Positions 35,265 to 45,050 of a stretch of 64,000 nt of DNA are shown here, one piece after another. The DNA comes from Cystobacter fuscus (GTDB taxonomy: Bacteria; Myxococcota; Myxococcia; Myxococcales; Myxococcaceae): assembly GCF_002305875.1 (NCBI RefSeq), contig NZ_CP022098.1, positions 1,984,001-2,048,000 of the forward strand, written 5' to 3'. The notes beneath the pieces are model-generated. The model had not been told where the DNA came from. It saw only the letters and a list, made by a program, of their open reading frames with translations, and searched no databases. The translations under genes were made by a program, and so were the position numbers. Within the stretch, counting starts at the first letter, position 1. Each line of letters starts with the position of its first letter.

Positions 35265-36959
35265 CTATCGCTGCTGAGCCTGCTGCTGGGCCCACGACTC
35301 GGGGAGGAGCTCCGCGAGGCGGGAGGCGGGGAAGCGGGTGTCGCCGAGCTTGGGCAGCACGTCGCGGAACCAGGCCCACGGGTCCATGCCCAGCCGGTAG
35401 CAGCTGAGCACGAGGGAGTAGACGTTGGCGGCCCGGTGGCCAGCGGCATCGCTGCCCAGGAAGAGCCAGTTCTTGCGTCCGAGGACAATGAGCTTGATGA
35501 GGCGCTCCACCTCCCCGTTGTCCAGCGGAATGCGTCCGTCCGTCAGGAAGCGGCCCAGGGGGACGTAGCGGTTGCGCGCGTAGGCAATGGCCTTGCCCAG
35601 CGGCGTCTTGGCGGGCACGTGCGGGGCCCACTGCTCCAGCAAGCCGAAGAGTTCCTCGTAGACAGGCAGACTGTGTGCAAGTCGCAGGGTCAGGCGCGCC
35701 TCGGGGGAGAGCCCCGCGTCCTGAGCCTGCCGCTCCACGGCGTACAGCTTCTGCACGAGCATGAGCACCGTGCCGCCGCGAGCGTCTCCGGCCACGTATG
35801 CGCGCTCGAAGCCACGCCGGGCGTGCATCCAACAGCCCACCTCAATGCGTGGAGAGGTGGGGCCGAAGAGGGCCTCGTAGCCCTTGTAGCCGTCCACCAC
35901 CAGATAGCCTCGGAAGTCGGCCAGCACCGCTTGGGGGCCCGTGCCACTCCAGTCGGGGGTGTACTCCACGAAGACGTTGCCACCCACGCCCACGTACGGC
36001 CAGAGGTGGCCGCGCTTGATGCCACGGGCGTCGTCCCTGTCCAGCACGCGCACCCCGGTGTCGTCGGTGTGCAGCAGGGCGTCCGCCAGCGTGCGCTGCT
36101 TGAGCAGCTGCACCACGGGCGGCAGCAAGTCACTGGCGCTCGCCACCCAGTCGCCCAGGGTGGAGGCGGGCAGCCTCACCCCGTGGCGCTTGTCGAAAAT
36201 GGCCTGTTGGCGGTGCAGGGGTAGCCCATCGCGGTACTTGCCCACCAGCAGCTGCGCCAGCAGCCCCGGGCCGGGCAGTGCCCCGGGTAGTGGCGTCTCA
36301 CCGGCGGGCGCGGCGGCCACCCCCTCCTTGCAGCGCTGGCATGCCAGCTTCGGGCGCTTCTCCACCCGCACGTAGAAGCGCGCCGGCTCCAATTCCAGTC
36401 GCTGGCTGACCTCCTCGCCCATGGGCTGCCTCTGCTCACCGCAACCCGGGCAGACGCACTCCTCGGCCGCGGGTTGCACCAGCACCTCGCGCCTCTCCAG
36501 GTGCGCGGGCAGGGCCTGGGCGCCGCGCACGGGCGGGCGCTTGGGCGCCTTCTTCGGCGCGTCGGCCGGCGGGGCCGCTGGGGCGGCTGCCTGTGCGCCG
36601 TCGGCGGTGGTGGGCTCGGCCGCTGGCTCGACGGACTGCTGCTGGGTGAGCAATGACAGCAGGAGTTGAAGCTGACTGGCGGGAGTCTTCTCGCTGCGCC
36701 GTCCGTACAGCTGCCGCAGCGCCTGCTTGAGTCGCACCAGCGTGGAGCTGTGCTCCTCGCGCAGCCGACCCAACAGGTCCAACAACATCTCAATGGCCTG
36801 CTCGCCGCGGCCCTCCGTCAGCAGCTGCAGCACGTAGGCGCGCACCGCCTCCAAGTCTTTCCCCTCGATGGCGGGCAGCTGGGCCTCTTCCTCCTGGCCC
36901 CTCTCTTCTTCGATGGTGACGGGAGAAGTCATGCGCGCCTTGCCTATGCCCGAAGTCAT
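35265..36959 (-). CDS. tnpC: IS66 transposase TnpC
   Basis: 564 residues, with an alternative ATG 27 bp downstream. The N-terminal helical region with LRQLYGRRSEK is followed by a Pro/Ala-rich linker, a zinc-finger segment (CVCPGCGEQ, ACQRCKEG) and the DDE domain: LLHTDDTGVRVLDRD (first Asp), GYLVVDGYKGYEAL (second Asp) and PLDNGEVERLIKLIVLGRKN (Glu). GCWMHARRGFERA is also typical. It catalyses transposition of the element. The start lies 22 bp after the tnpB stop. Confidence 0.95.
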   Translation of the reverse strand: MTSGIGKARMTSPVTIEEERGQEEEAQLPAIEGKDLEAVRAYVLQLLTEGRGEQAIEMLLDLLGRLREEHSSTLVRLKQALRQLYGRRSEKTPASQLQLLLSLLTQQQSVEPAAEPTTADGAQAAAPAAPPADAPKKAPKRPPVRGAQALPAHLERREVLVQPAAEECVCPGCGEQRQPMGEEVSQRLELEPARFYVRVEKRPKLACQRCKEGVAAAPAGETPLPGALPGPGLLAQLLVGKYRDGLPLHRQQAIFDKRHGVRLPASTLGDWVASASDLLPPVVQLLKQRTLADALLHTDDTGVRVLDRDDARGIKRGHLWPYVGVGGNVFVEYTPDWSGTGPQAVLADFRGYLVVDGYKGYEALFGPTSPRIEVGCWMHARRGFERAYVAGDARGGTVLMLVQKLYAVERQAQDAGLSPEARLTLRLAHSLPVYEELFGLLEQWAPHVPAKTPLGKAIAYARNRYVPLGRFLTDGRIPLDNGEVERLIKLIVLGRKNWLFLGSDAAGHRAANVYSLVLSCYRLGMDPWAWFRDVLPKLGDTRFPASRLAELLPESWAQQQAQQR

Positions 36960-36980
36960 GCCGGGCGCGCAAGCGCGGAC

Positions 36981-37325
36981 TCAGTGCACCTCGCGCCGCC
37001 GTACCGCGTGGCTTGCTTCCACCAGCGACAGCAACTCCGCGAGCTGCCGGACGTCCAGGTGCACCGCGGCCTGGCCCTCCACGGGCGCCGGTACCCGGAA
37101 GCGTCCCGCCTCCAGTCTCTTGCTCACGGTGCAGTACCCGTTGGCGTCCCAGAAGAGAATGCGGACGAAGTCCCTTCTCCTGGAGAAGAAGACGAACAGG
37201 TGGCCCGACTTCGGCTGCTGCCCAAGGCCGCCCTGCACCAGCGCACTCAGCCCGTCGGCCTGCTTGCGCATGTCGCACGGCTGTGTCGCCACCCAGATTC
37301 TCACTCCCTCCGGTAGCTTCAGCAC
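36981..37325 (-). CDS. tnpB: IS66 accessory protein TnpB
   Basis: 114 residues: RIWVATQPCDMRKQADGLSA, FVFFSRRRDFVRILFWDANG, YCTVSKRLEAGRF. These blocks are characteristic of the IS66 Orf2/TnpB family, required for transposition but of unclear biochemistry. The start overlaps the end of tnpA by 7 bp, so the two are translationally coupled. Length is normal and no mutation is visible. Confidence 0.95.
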   Translation of the reverse strand: MLKLPEGVRIWVATQPCDMRKQADGLSALVQGGLGQQPKSGHLFVFFSRRRDFVRILFWDANGYCTVSKRLEAGRFRVPAPVEGQAAVHLDVRQLAELLSLVEASHAVRRREVH

Positions 37326-37708
37326 CCCTGCACCTCCTTCACCGCCCGCAGCACCCGCTCCACCAGTGCCTGGCTTGCTCCCGCCTCCACTCGCACCCGC
37401 ACTCCGCCCACCTCCACTTGCACCGCCTCCCCTTGCTCCCGCCCCGCCTCGCTCCGCTCAGCGGGCGCCGCCTCCACGGGCACGAAGGACATGGCCGTGC
37501 GCGCCCCCTCCTTCCCTTCTCGCCTCCTCGTCCAGAAGCGCAGCCTCTCGCGCGGCAAACCGTGCTTGCGCATGAAGGCCGACTGCGTGCCTCCTTCCTC
37601 CTCCCACGCTCGCACCACCTGCGCTGCTACCTCCGGTGTCCACCTCGGCCGCCGCGCTGCCTCCAACCACGCCGGCTCCGTCTTCGTCGTCGCTGTGTTC
37701 GTCGTCAT
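37319..37708 (-). CDS. tnpA: IS66 accessory protein TnpA
   Basis: About 129 residues from the ATG at 37708 (a GTG at 37720 is possible). The N-terminal helix-turn-helix (WTPEVAAQVVRAWEEEGGTQ, FMRKHGLPRERLRFW) is that of IS66 TnpA/IS3-OrfA-like proteins. The C-terminus is acidic and ends in VERVLRAVKEVQGC. It is the first gene of the IS66 operon, close inside the right inverted repeat. Confidence 0.9.
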   Translation of the reverse strand: MTTNTATTKTEPAWLEAARRPRWTPEVAAQVVRAWEEEGGTQSAFMRKHGLPRERLRFWTRRREGKEGARTAMSFVPVEAAPAERSEAGREQGEAVQVEVGGVRVRVEAGASQALVERVLRAVKEVQGC

Positions 37709-37770
37709 CGCGCCGCGCACTCTGCGGCCCCTCGAGCACTTCCACTACCTGGGCTGGATCGGAGGCTTAC

Positions 37771-39688
37771 GCAGCGGCGCCTTGTAGCTGAGGGAGAAGG
37801 CGTTCTGGTCCAGGTGATGATGGTTCTCGCTGATGAACGACGACGATTTGAAGTCTAGCAGCGTCGCCTCCGCGTGGGTCCACGTGTCGCGCATCAGCAC
37901 ATTGCCGGCCGTCTTGAAGTGGCGCGACAGCGGCAGCGCGGTCGTCGGCGCGGCTGTCGTCGGCTTCGGATACAGCAGGCGCTCCTCGAACAGGCCCACG
38001 TGCGAGGCGCTACGGTAGCGCATGATGTCGTTCCAGTAGTAATTCGCCGCATGCACGTCGCCGGCCGCCGCGCCCACGAGCGCCATGCTGCCCACGCTGC
38101 GCTCGCCCAGGCTGAACGTGAAGTTGTCGCCGCCCGCCGGGAAGCTGCCGTCGGCGCGCACGCCGTAGATGTACGGGTAGATCATGTACGGTGCCGACAC
38201 CATCTGCAGGCCCGAGTTGCTCGTCAGCGCCCGGTTCCACAGCAGCAGGCGGTCGGCCGTCTCGCCAGCGGAGGACGCGTACGAATACAGCGTCTGGTTG
38301 CCGCCGTTCTCGGCAACGAAGTCGCGCGCGCGCAAGTAGCCGAACTTGAAGTGGTCGTAGATCGTGTCGATCAGGCCCTTCACCTCGGGGTACGCATCGG
38401 CGATCGCGAGGAGACCCAGCAGGGAACCCGTGTTGGCGCTGGCCGTGTGGCCGCTCAGGTAGTTGGTGCGGATATTCGGACCGGCACCGGTGGTGAAGAC
38501 GGGCTTGACGGCGCAGTCGAACGGGTTGGCCGTGATGGTCGGCGTCACCCACTGGCCGCTGGCATTTTGCGCCGGCGCACCGCACACGGAACCGAGCAGG
38601 TCGGTGTTCTTACCCACGACGTCGAACGCGATCGTCGCTTTGATCCGCTGCGCGAGCGCCTCGTGGTAGGTCAGTACGCCGTCCGGGCTGTCGCCTTTCA
38701 GGTCGTCGAACAGCCAGTCGTAATAGATCCCCATCGCGCCGACGCGGCCGCTCATGCTCCATTCCGGGCCGTCCACTTCGCCCGCACCAAGGTCGGCCTT
38801 CAGGAGCAGCTTGATGTGCTTTTTAGCGGCCGTCAGGAGCTCCGGCTTTCCGGTGAGCCGGTAAGCCAGCGCCAGCCACTTGGCCGGTTCGGTGATCTTG
38901 CCGCGGCCGCCTCTCGTCGTATTGCAGTAGTCGACCTGATCGGCCAGCGGTTTGCTCAGGTCGCACGTATTGTTCATCAAGTTGGCCAGCGTCGTGCTGC
39001 GACGCAGGTAACCTTGCCACGATTCGTGCAGCGCGATCTCGACCGGCAGCTCCGGCAGCGACGACCACACCTCGTTCGTCGCCAGGTTGCGCACGCTGAG
39101 GTTTTTCAGCTGGTCGCCCTTATGTCCACCCAGCACGAATTTCTGGCCGGACGCGGTCCAGCCGTCGCCGGCCGGCTGCCATTTCGCCGGGTGCTGCACG
39201 TTGTCGACCTTCAGCACCGCGGTCTTCGCGCCGGCATCCCAGGTGACGACGAATTCATGGGGCGTACCGGTCGTCACCTCGAAGGTGGCGGCAAACGCGT
39301 TGATGGGTTCCGTCGTCCCGACGCGCGCGGTGCGCTGTAAGACCACCTGCACCAGGGTCCTGCCGGCGCTCGTGCCGCTGTCCGCATGGCGCACGTACAG
39401 CGAGTTCGGCGCATTCTGGTCGCCGAAGATGGTCGTGGTCGCGGTGTCGCCCGTTCCTTTGGGCACCGGCGTCAGCGTGAACTTCAACTCGCCCTTTTGC
39501 GTGGGGAACGTCTTCGGCCCCACCGCGGCTTCGATCTCCAGCAGGGTGAAGTCGAAGGCGCTCGCATACAGGCGCGGGTGTGAGGTCTTGACGGAAACGC
39601 CGCTGGGCACCCCGGCCAGCGCGGTGCCGGCAAACAGGGCGGAGCCGGCGACGACGATCGACTTCAAGACGATGGTGGATCTCTTCAT
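37771..39688 (-). pseudogene. heparinase II/III family protein, N-terminal part (split by IS66)
   Basis: Starts ATG at 39688 with signal peptide MKRSTIVLKSIVVAGSALFA, cleavage near LAGVP. Residues about 40-210 look like a LamG/concanavalin-like sandwich (FTLLEIEAAVGPKTFP, GGHKGDQLKNLSVRNLATNE). A helical alginate-lyase-like toroid follows (WLALAYRLTGKPELL, MGIYYDWLFDDLKGD, NIRTNYLSGHTASANTG), then the catalytic-type ENHHHLDQNAFSLSYKAPL, where the IS66 copy interrupts it. The intact exoenzyme, about 1,030 residues, would degrade an acidic polysaccharide outside the cell. Lower GC3 and a private terminator suggest import from a betaproteobacterium-like source (inference). Confidence 0.88.
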
Positions 39689-39777
39689 GGTTTCTCCAGT
39701 TGGGCAAAACCGTTATATTTTGGCGTCGGGTTCATGGTCAGTGCCTCGGGGTTTGGGTTCACGAAGGCCCGTGGGCA

Positions 39778-40776
39778 TCACCCCTCGAGGGAGATCGGCC
39801 AGGCCTCCACCGCGAACCACTCCGGGTGGTGCAGCACGAGGTCCGTGCGATTCGTGGGCAGCCCGTCGAGGTCATGCCCAGGGATGAGGACAAGGTCCGG
39901 AGTCGCTGCCCGGAACGCACGGACCTGATTGCGGACCGCCGCCGCGCGCTCGGCATCGACGGCGATCCGCTGCACGTCGTCGGATTCGAGCCAGTCAAAA
40001 TGGACCACGGCGTCGCCCGCGAGGAGCACCGGGCCTCCCGGAAGCGCGAGCAGCACCAGGAGATCCTCTCTCGAGTGTCCGCCGCCCCCGAGCAGCACCA
40101 CGCTCCCGTCTCCGAGCAGGTCGGCCGCGGCGTCGAATGGAGGCGCGGTGTCACCCGCGAAGTGGACCTCATGCCACCGCCCCTCGAGGCCGTACGCGCT
40201 GGCCTGGGACGCGCTTGCCGGGCCAGCGATGATGGGCGCGTTCTCGAAGGCGGCGAGTCCTCCCACGTGATCGTCATGCAGATGCGAGATCACCACCTGG
40301 CGGACACGCGCCGGCTCGAGACCGGCCTCGCGCATCTGGGCGGGCAGCGTGCGCTCGGGCCGCCCGCGGCTCTCGAAGAGCCAGCGCACCGGCAGCGGCA
40401 ACGCGCGCTCACCGTCGCGTGCCACCGCTGGCGAGAGCCCTGTATCGAAGACGATGAGCCCGTGCCGCGGATGCTCGATGACGAACGCGGGGGCGGAGCG
40501 CCAGGGCCGCACATCGCCCACGAGCAGCGAGGACATCCGGTTCGCCCCGGTGTTGAAGACGTGGAGACGCAGGCCGGGCACCGCCACGGGTCGTCCATAC
40601 GGTGGCGGAGCCGGTGTCGCACCGGCCATGGCGATCGGACGGTACGGGACAAGGACCCACGCCGCTCCTCCGAGCGCGAGCGCCAATCCGGCGAGCGCGA
40701 GCCGCACGTGAGGACCGAGGCGCGCCGCAAGGCCCAGGCCCGGCGGCGCGGCGAGAGGCGAGAGGGAAGGGTTCAT
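39778..40776 (-). CDS. MBL-fold metallo-hydrolase with N-terminal membrane anchor
   Basis: 332 residues from the ATG at 40776 (AAAGG ribosome site). One hydrophobic helix at about 26-44 anchors it. The metal motif ISHLHDDHVGG (H165, H167, D169, H170) is followed by LLGGGGHSREDLLVLLAL and GDAVVHFDWLES, then LVLIPGHDLDGLP. This ligand order is shared by AHL-lactonase-like and related MBL hydrolases. The position outside the cytoplasm and lack of a closer match leave the substrate open. It lies 89 bp downstream of the AraC-type regulator on the same strand and is probably its target. Confidence 0.8.
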   Translation of the reverse strand: MNPSLSPLAAPPGLGLAARLGPHVRLALAGLALALGGAAWVLVPYRPIAMAGATPAPPPYGRPVAVPGLRLHVFNTGANRMSSLLVGDVRPWRSAPAFVIEHPRHGLIVFDTGLSPAVARDGERALPLPVRWLFESRGRPERTLPAQMREAGLEPARVRQVVISHLHDDHVGGLAAFENAPIIAGPASASQASAYGLEGRWHEVHFAGDTAPPFDAAADLLGDGSVVLLGGGGHSREDLLVLLALPGGPVLLAGDAVVHFDWLESDDVQRIAVDAERAAAVRNQVRAFRAATPDLVLIPGHDLDGLPTNRTDLVLHHPEWFAVEAWPISLEG

Positions 40777-40865
40777 GGGAAGCACCTTTCGCTTCCCACT
40801 CTGCAGCCAGGCTTCGTTTCAGGCAGTGACTCGGCTGACCCCCCGGCTGACCCGGGTGACCACCG

Positions 40866-41834
40866 CTATGGCGGCGAGGGCTCCTCGCTTCGGGGCGTGC
40901 GGCCCGTCCATCTGCGGAATGCGCGGTGAAAGGCGCTCGGCTCGGAGAACCCGAGGAAGAACGCAATCTCTCCGAGCGAGAGGGTGGCGTCCGCGGTCAT
41001 CTTCAGCGCGAGCCGTCGGCGGATATCGTCGACAACCCGGGCAAACGTCGTGTTCTCTTCCTCGAGACGCCGGCGCAGCATGCGCGGCGAGATCCCGAGG
41101 TCCTGCGCGACATCCTCGAGCCGGGGCGTCCCATCGGCGAGGCGGCGCTCGATGTGGGTGAGCGCACGGGACGTCCAGCGCGCGCCGCGAGCGATCTCCT
41201 CGAGGAGGGCTTCGGCGTGCCGGTCGAGCACCGAGGCGAGCGCCCCGTCGGCGCGAGGGAGTGGCGCGTCGAGCGCACCCTCGGCGAAGTGCAGCTCCGC
41301 TTCGCCCCTCCCGAACCGGATCTCCTCGCACCCGAAGACTTCGCGATGGAGCGTGTCGTCCGGAGGAGGGCCGTGGGGCAGAAAGACGCGCTCGATCAGC
41401 GAGGAGCGTTCCGCGAGATCGCGGGCCATTCTCGCCCAGGAGGCGAGGACGAACTCCACGTAGGGAGCGGGCATCGACGCCTCCATGCCCGGGCGCACAT
41501 AGCGCACGCAGCGTCCCTGGACGAGCACCTCGCTCCGGTCGTTCAGGAGGCGGTGGTAGCGCGCATTTCGCTCGAGCGCGGCGCGCAGCGTGGGGCTCGA
41601 GCGCGCCGCGAACTCCAGAGCGCCATAGTCGCCAGGGACCAGCATGCGCGCCGCGTGCAGGCCAATGCCCGGCTCGGCGAGCGCCGCCGCCGAAGCCCAG
41701 ATGGCCGCCGCGGTTTCAAAGGGGATGCGCGCCGCTGGCTGATCGGCGAGCCCGAACGGGGCGAGGACCGACGACGGCTCGCACCCGTGCGCATCAAGGG
41801 CCCGGCGGAGGGGACGTAGGAAGTACGTCGCCAC
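40866..41834 (-). CDS. AraC family transcriptional regulator
   Basis: About 322 residues from the GTG at 41834 (GAGAGG upstream); a TTG at 41882 would add 16 residues. The N-terminal AraC-binding-type domain (FLRPLRRALDAHG, AAAIWASAAALAEPGIGLHA, GDYGALEFAARSSPTLRAAL) is followed by a C-terminal double helix-turn-helix: LEDVAQDLGISPRMLRRRLE, FARVVDDIRRRLALKM, LGEIAFFLGFSEPSAFHRAF and RRWTGRTPRS. This is the OruR/ArgR-like AraC subgroup. It likely controls the MBL hydrolase gene just downstream. The ligand is unknown. Confidence 0.85.
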   Translation of the reverse strand: MATYFLRPLRRALDAHGCEPSSVLAPFGLADQPAARIPFETAAAIWASAAALAEPGIGLHAARMLVPGDYGALEFAARSSPTLRAALERNARYHRLLNDRSEVLVQGRCVRYVRPGMEASMPAPYVEFVLASWARMARDLAERSSLIERVFLPHGPPPDDTLHREVFGCEEIRFGRGEAELHFAEGALDAPLPRADGALASVLDRHAEALLEEIARGARWTSRALTHIERRLADGTPRLEDVAQDLGISPRMLRRRLEEENTTFARVVDDIRRRLALKMTADATLSLGEIAFFLGFSEPSAFHRAFRRWTGRTPRSEEPSPP

Positions 41835-42044
41835 CGAGACCCTCTCGTTCGTGAGTCGCTGCTTCGAGGAAATGGGGCTCAATCCGGTGAGCCTACCGCA
41901 TGTCCTGGCCAGGCCAGGAAGAGCCTCCAGGGAATGAAGCCAAATCCTGACGCCGTGCTCGTGTCCGCCTGGGAAGGATTCACTGGTGTTGAGCGCCAGG
42001 CGGCAGTGGCCCACAGGCCCAAGCCCACTGCCTCGCCCCTGAGG

Positions 42045-42165
42045 GGAGCGCGGCCTGAGCAGGCGTGTACCCAAAGGGGGCTGTGCGGCCTCTCCACGGG
42101 CCTGGCGCAGTGCTCGGGCGGCCTCCGTCAGCGGCCCTTCTCGGCCCCTCTGCACCAGCCGGTGG
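42045..42165. repeat. dispersed GC-rich repeat, copy 3
   Basis: Shares GTGCGGCCTCTCCA, GGGCGGCCTCCGTCAGCGGC and CCCCTCTGCACCAGCC with copy 1 (27945-28075) and the CAGCGGCCCTTCTCG block with copy 2. It lies in the 650-bp gene-free gap 41835-42483; the rest of that gap shows only an AT-rich patch near 42325-42370 that may hold the promoter of the next gene. Confidence 0.55.
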
Positions 42166-42483
42166 GAGATGGCCGTGTCGTCTTCGTCGCCTTCGAGCAG
42201 GAGCACGGCTCCGATCCCTGGGTGAGCGGTGGTTCCCCCCAGGGCGCGCGGCTGTTGCAGGACATCAAACCAGGTCCAGACAGCTCATTCCCATCCCGGT
42301 TCACGCGCTCGGATGGCTTCATATTTTTCGTCACTTTCACGCCTTTCGTGGTAGACGGGTTGTTGCTTCATGAAGCCTCGTTAAACCCGAGCGGGCGGAG
42401 CTTTGCCTGCTCACCGCCGGTGCGGCGAAGGCTCAACCCGGTGGCCTCTCCCCATCGACGCATTCGCACAGGAAGTTCAACCC

Positions 42484-43899
42484 ATGCCTCACCGCTTTCT
42501 CGCACTGCGCCTTGCCGCGGGCGCCTTTGTTGCCACCCTGGGCATGGCGGCCCACGCGGCCTGCGTGGCCAATCCGCCGACCCAGTCCGACTCCACCTTT
42601 CCGGCCAGCCTGACGGGCAAGCTCGCGTATCACAGCTACGTCGGCTACGGCGACGGCACCAGCCAGCTCTTCATCTATGACTTCGCGGCCCGCACGCTCA
42701 CGCAGGTGTCCAACAGCACCTGGGGCATCCAGGATCCGATGAACGCGGTGTTCAGTCCCGACGGCAAATGGTTGGCCTTCATGGGCATCGCGAATGGCGC
42801 GTGGAACGTCTTCTTCTGGCGGGTCGGCTCCAGCGAGCTACCCGTCAACCTGACCAACAGCACTGGCGAGACGCGCAACGAGGACCCCAAGTTCAGCGCC
42901 GATGGCAAGTCGCTGCTGTTCAAGCAGAACGGCGACATCATGCAAGCCACGCTGTCGTACACCAGTTCGGGCCCGGTGTTTACCTCGGTGGTGAACCTCA
43001 CCAACACGGCACCGGACGTGGAGAGTTCGATGCCGTTCGCCAGCCCTGACGGCAGCGCCGTCTATTTCGTCACCGGTGCGGGCTCCGGCATGGGGCTGTA
43101 CAAGCAGACCGTCGCCACCCGCACCAAGGTCGCGTTCGACACGCCGACCGGGCTGGCGGCCTACTACCCGATCGTGCGCGCTGACGGCACCGTGTTCTAT
43201 GCACGCTGGAAGGACGCTACCCAACTCGACCAGCTCTACACCAAGGTCAACCCGGGCGACACGCCCAACCAGCTCAGCATCAACGACTGTAACAGCAACA
43301 ACTCCGATCCCTGGCCCGTCAACGGCACCAACTACGTGTTCTTCTCGTCCACCACGACGGGCGGCTACCAGCTCTACCTGGGCGACACCAGCACGGGTCA
43401 GCGCTGGAGCCTGTCGCGGTTCGGGGTGAATGCCGACAGCACGCGCGCCAAGCTCGGTTCGAACTACCATCCGGGCACCGCCGTCGCGCCGCCGCAGACG
43501 GTGCTGTTGTCGCAGGGCAAGCCGGCCTCGGCCTCGTCGAGCTACAACGCCAGCCTGGGCCCGAACAATGCCTTCGACGGCAACACCACCAGCACGCGCT
43601 GGAATTCGATCGAGGGCAGCGCCGCCGGCAGTCAGTGGCTGATGGTGGATCTGGGCTCGGTGCGCACCATCAATGGCGTCGACCTGTACTGGGACGCCGG
43701 CGCCAGGGTCTACTACCTGCAGGCCTCGAACGACGGCGTGAACTGGACCACGTTCTACTCCACCACCAACGGCGTCTCGTACGGCCATGTGGTGCTGCCC
43801 AACCTGAACGGCAGCGGCCGCTATGTGCGCATGCTCGGCACGCAGCGCGCCACGCAGTGGGGCTACTCGCTCGTCGAGATGCAGGTGTGGGGATACTGA
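42484..43899 (+). CDS. secreted TolB-like propeller with discoidin (F5/8C) domain
   Basis: 471 residues; AGGAAG precedes the ATG. Signal peptide MPHRFLALRLAAGAFVATLG, cleavage after AHA. Residues about 45-330 contain repeated propeller blades of the WD40/TolB/PD40 kind (FSPDGKWLAFMG, FSADGKSLLFKQ, ASPDGSAVYFV). Residues about 335-471 form a discoidin/F5-8 type C domain (GKPASASSSYNASLGPNNAF, DGNTTSTRWNSIEG, WLMVDLGSVRTINGVDLYW, VEMQVWGY end). Discoidin domains bind carbohydrates, so the protein probably acts on extracellular polysaccharide, as the nearby split heparinase would have. Base use resembles the heparinase gene more than the kinase genes, suggesting the same foreign origin. Confidence 0.82.
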   Translation: MPHRFLALRLAAGAFVATLGMAAHAACVANPPTQSDSTFPASLTGKLAYHSYVGYGDGTSQLFIYDFAARTLTQVSNSTWGIQDPMNAVFSPDGKWLAFMGIANGAWNVFFWRVGSSELPVNLTNSTGETRNEDPKFSADGKSLLFKQNGDIMQATLSYTSSGPVFTSVVNLTNTAPDVESSMPFASPDGSAVYFVTGAGSGMGLYKQTVATRTKVAFDTPTGLAAYYPIVRADGTVFYARWKDATQLDQLYTKVNPGDTPNQLSINDCNSNNSDPWPVNGTNYVFFSSTTTGGYQLYLGDTSTGQRWSLSRFGVNADSTRAKLGSNYHPGTAVAPPQTVLLSQGKPASASSSYNASLGPNNAFDGNTTSTRWNSIEGSAAGSQWLMVDLGSVRTINGVDLYWDAGARVYYLQASNDGVNWTTFYSTTNGVSYGHVVLPNLNGSGRYVRMLGTQRATQWGYSLVEMQVWGY

Positions 43900-43916
43900 G
43901 CGGCCCGGCCCGGAGA

Positions 43917-45050
43917 CGGTGTCAAAGGACTCGAAGCCCCGCTGAGGTGTCGCTGAGGTGTCAAAGGATTCGAAACCGGGACTCGAGTGGGGAATGAGAC
44001 TCGGCTTGGACGGGGCAAACGACGGCCTTCCAAGTCATTCCGAGGTCTTGAGGGCTGGCCTGCGGAGTGCATTCAGTCTCGCGGAGCAAACGCGGGGGAG
44101 GGGATGGGTTGGCCGCTGAGGATGTTCCAGGAGGAAGGCTACTATTTCGTCACGTCCAGGTGTTTCCAGGGGCGAATGCTGCTGCGCCCCAGCCTGGAGG
44201 TGAACGAGGTGGTGGGAGGCGTGTTGGCCAAAGCGGTGCAACACAGTGCGGGCGGCGTGCGGCTACACGCATTCACCTTCGCCTCCAATCACTTCCACCT
44301 GCTGGTGTGGGCTCGTGGTGCGTCCCTCGCCTCCTTCATGCAGTACCTGCGCGCCAATCTCTCCAAGAAGGTGGGGCGGTTGGTGGACTGGAGTGGAGGC
44401 TTCTGGGAGAGGCGGTACTCGGCGGAGCCGGTGCTGGACGACACGGCGCTGGTGGGCCGGCTGCGCTACGTGCTCGCCCATGGAGTGAAGGAAGGATGGG
44501 TGGAGAAGTGCGCCCAGTGGCCGGGCCTCACGTGCCTGCCGCAGTTGCTGGGAGCGGCGCGGCGGCTCTTCCATTGGTTCAACTGGACGAAGCGCTGGAG
44601 CAAACGGGGAAGCGAGGAGCAGGCAGTGGGGGAGGGGCGCTTCGCCGAGGAATGGGCCGAGCCGGTGGAGTTGGAGCTGGCGCCCCTGCCGTGCTGGAAA
44701 GGACTGGGGGAGGAAGAGAGGCCGCGTGCGGTGCGGGCCCTGGTGGAGAAAGTGGAAGTCGAGGCGCGCGCAAGGAACAAGCCCGTCCTCGGGGCGAGAG
44801 CGGCGAGGGCCCAGCACCCGCATACCCGGCCTGAGCACCTCAAGCGCAGCCCGCGACCTCTGGGGCATTCCTCCACGCGCCAGGCCTTGCGGGAGTTGCG
44901 TGAGCAGTATCGTGGCTTCGTCGCAGCGTTCCGAGAGGCGGCAGCTCGCTGGGGGCGAGGGGATTGCTCAGCGCCCTTTCCTCCGTTCTTCTTCCCGCCG
45001 CGGGTGGTGCCAGGTTGCGTCGCTCAAGTTTCGACCTTACCCATTTTTTT
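43917..45050. mobile_element. RAYT (IS200-like) element with REP-type ends
   Basis: The left side carries GGTGTCAAAGGACTCGAA (43920) and GGTGTCAAAGGATTCGAA (43957). The right side carries TCGACCTTACCCATTTTTTT (45031-45050). The same right-end sequence is found inverted at 61272-61291, next to a TCTTTGACACCC left-type motif. A truncated copy of the left 277 bp lies at 33389. These recurring ends around a Y1 transposase gene define the mobile unit; the exact termini are uncertain. Confidence 0.65.
43952..44228 (+). repeat. 277-bp repeat shared with 33389-33665
   Basis: The left portion of the RAYT element. No difference from the 33.4-kb copy was seen, so the duplication is recent. Both copies begin with GCTGAGGTGTCAAAGGATTC. 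Confidence 0.88.

Larger units (their letters stand above)
35183..37770. mobile_element. IS66 family element, complete
   Basis: 2588 bp. The ends start GTAAGCC(C/T)CCGA(G/T)CCAGCC and are inverted. An 8-bp target duplication GCAGCGGC lies at 35175-35182 and 37771-37778, the size expected for IS66. It carries tnpA, tnpB and tnpC in one minus-strand operon, all open. Exact target duplication and intact genes point to recent insertion into the heparinase gene. Confidence 0.95.

Noticed and set aside
37874-39340. 488-codon plus-strand frame opposite the heparinase N-terminal part
   Set aside because: Arg/Val/Ala-rich antisense frame without motifs; the minus strand encodes the enzyme.
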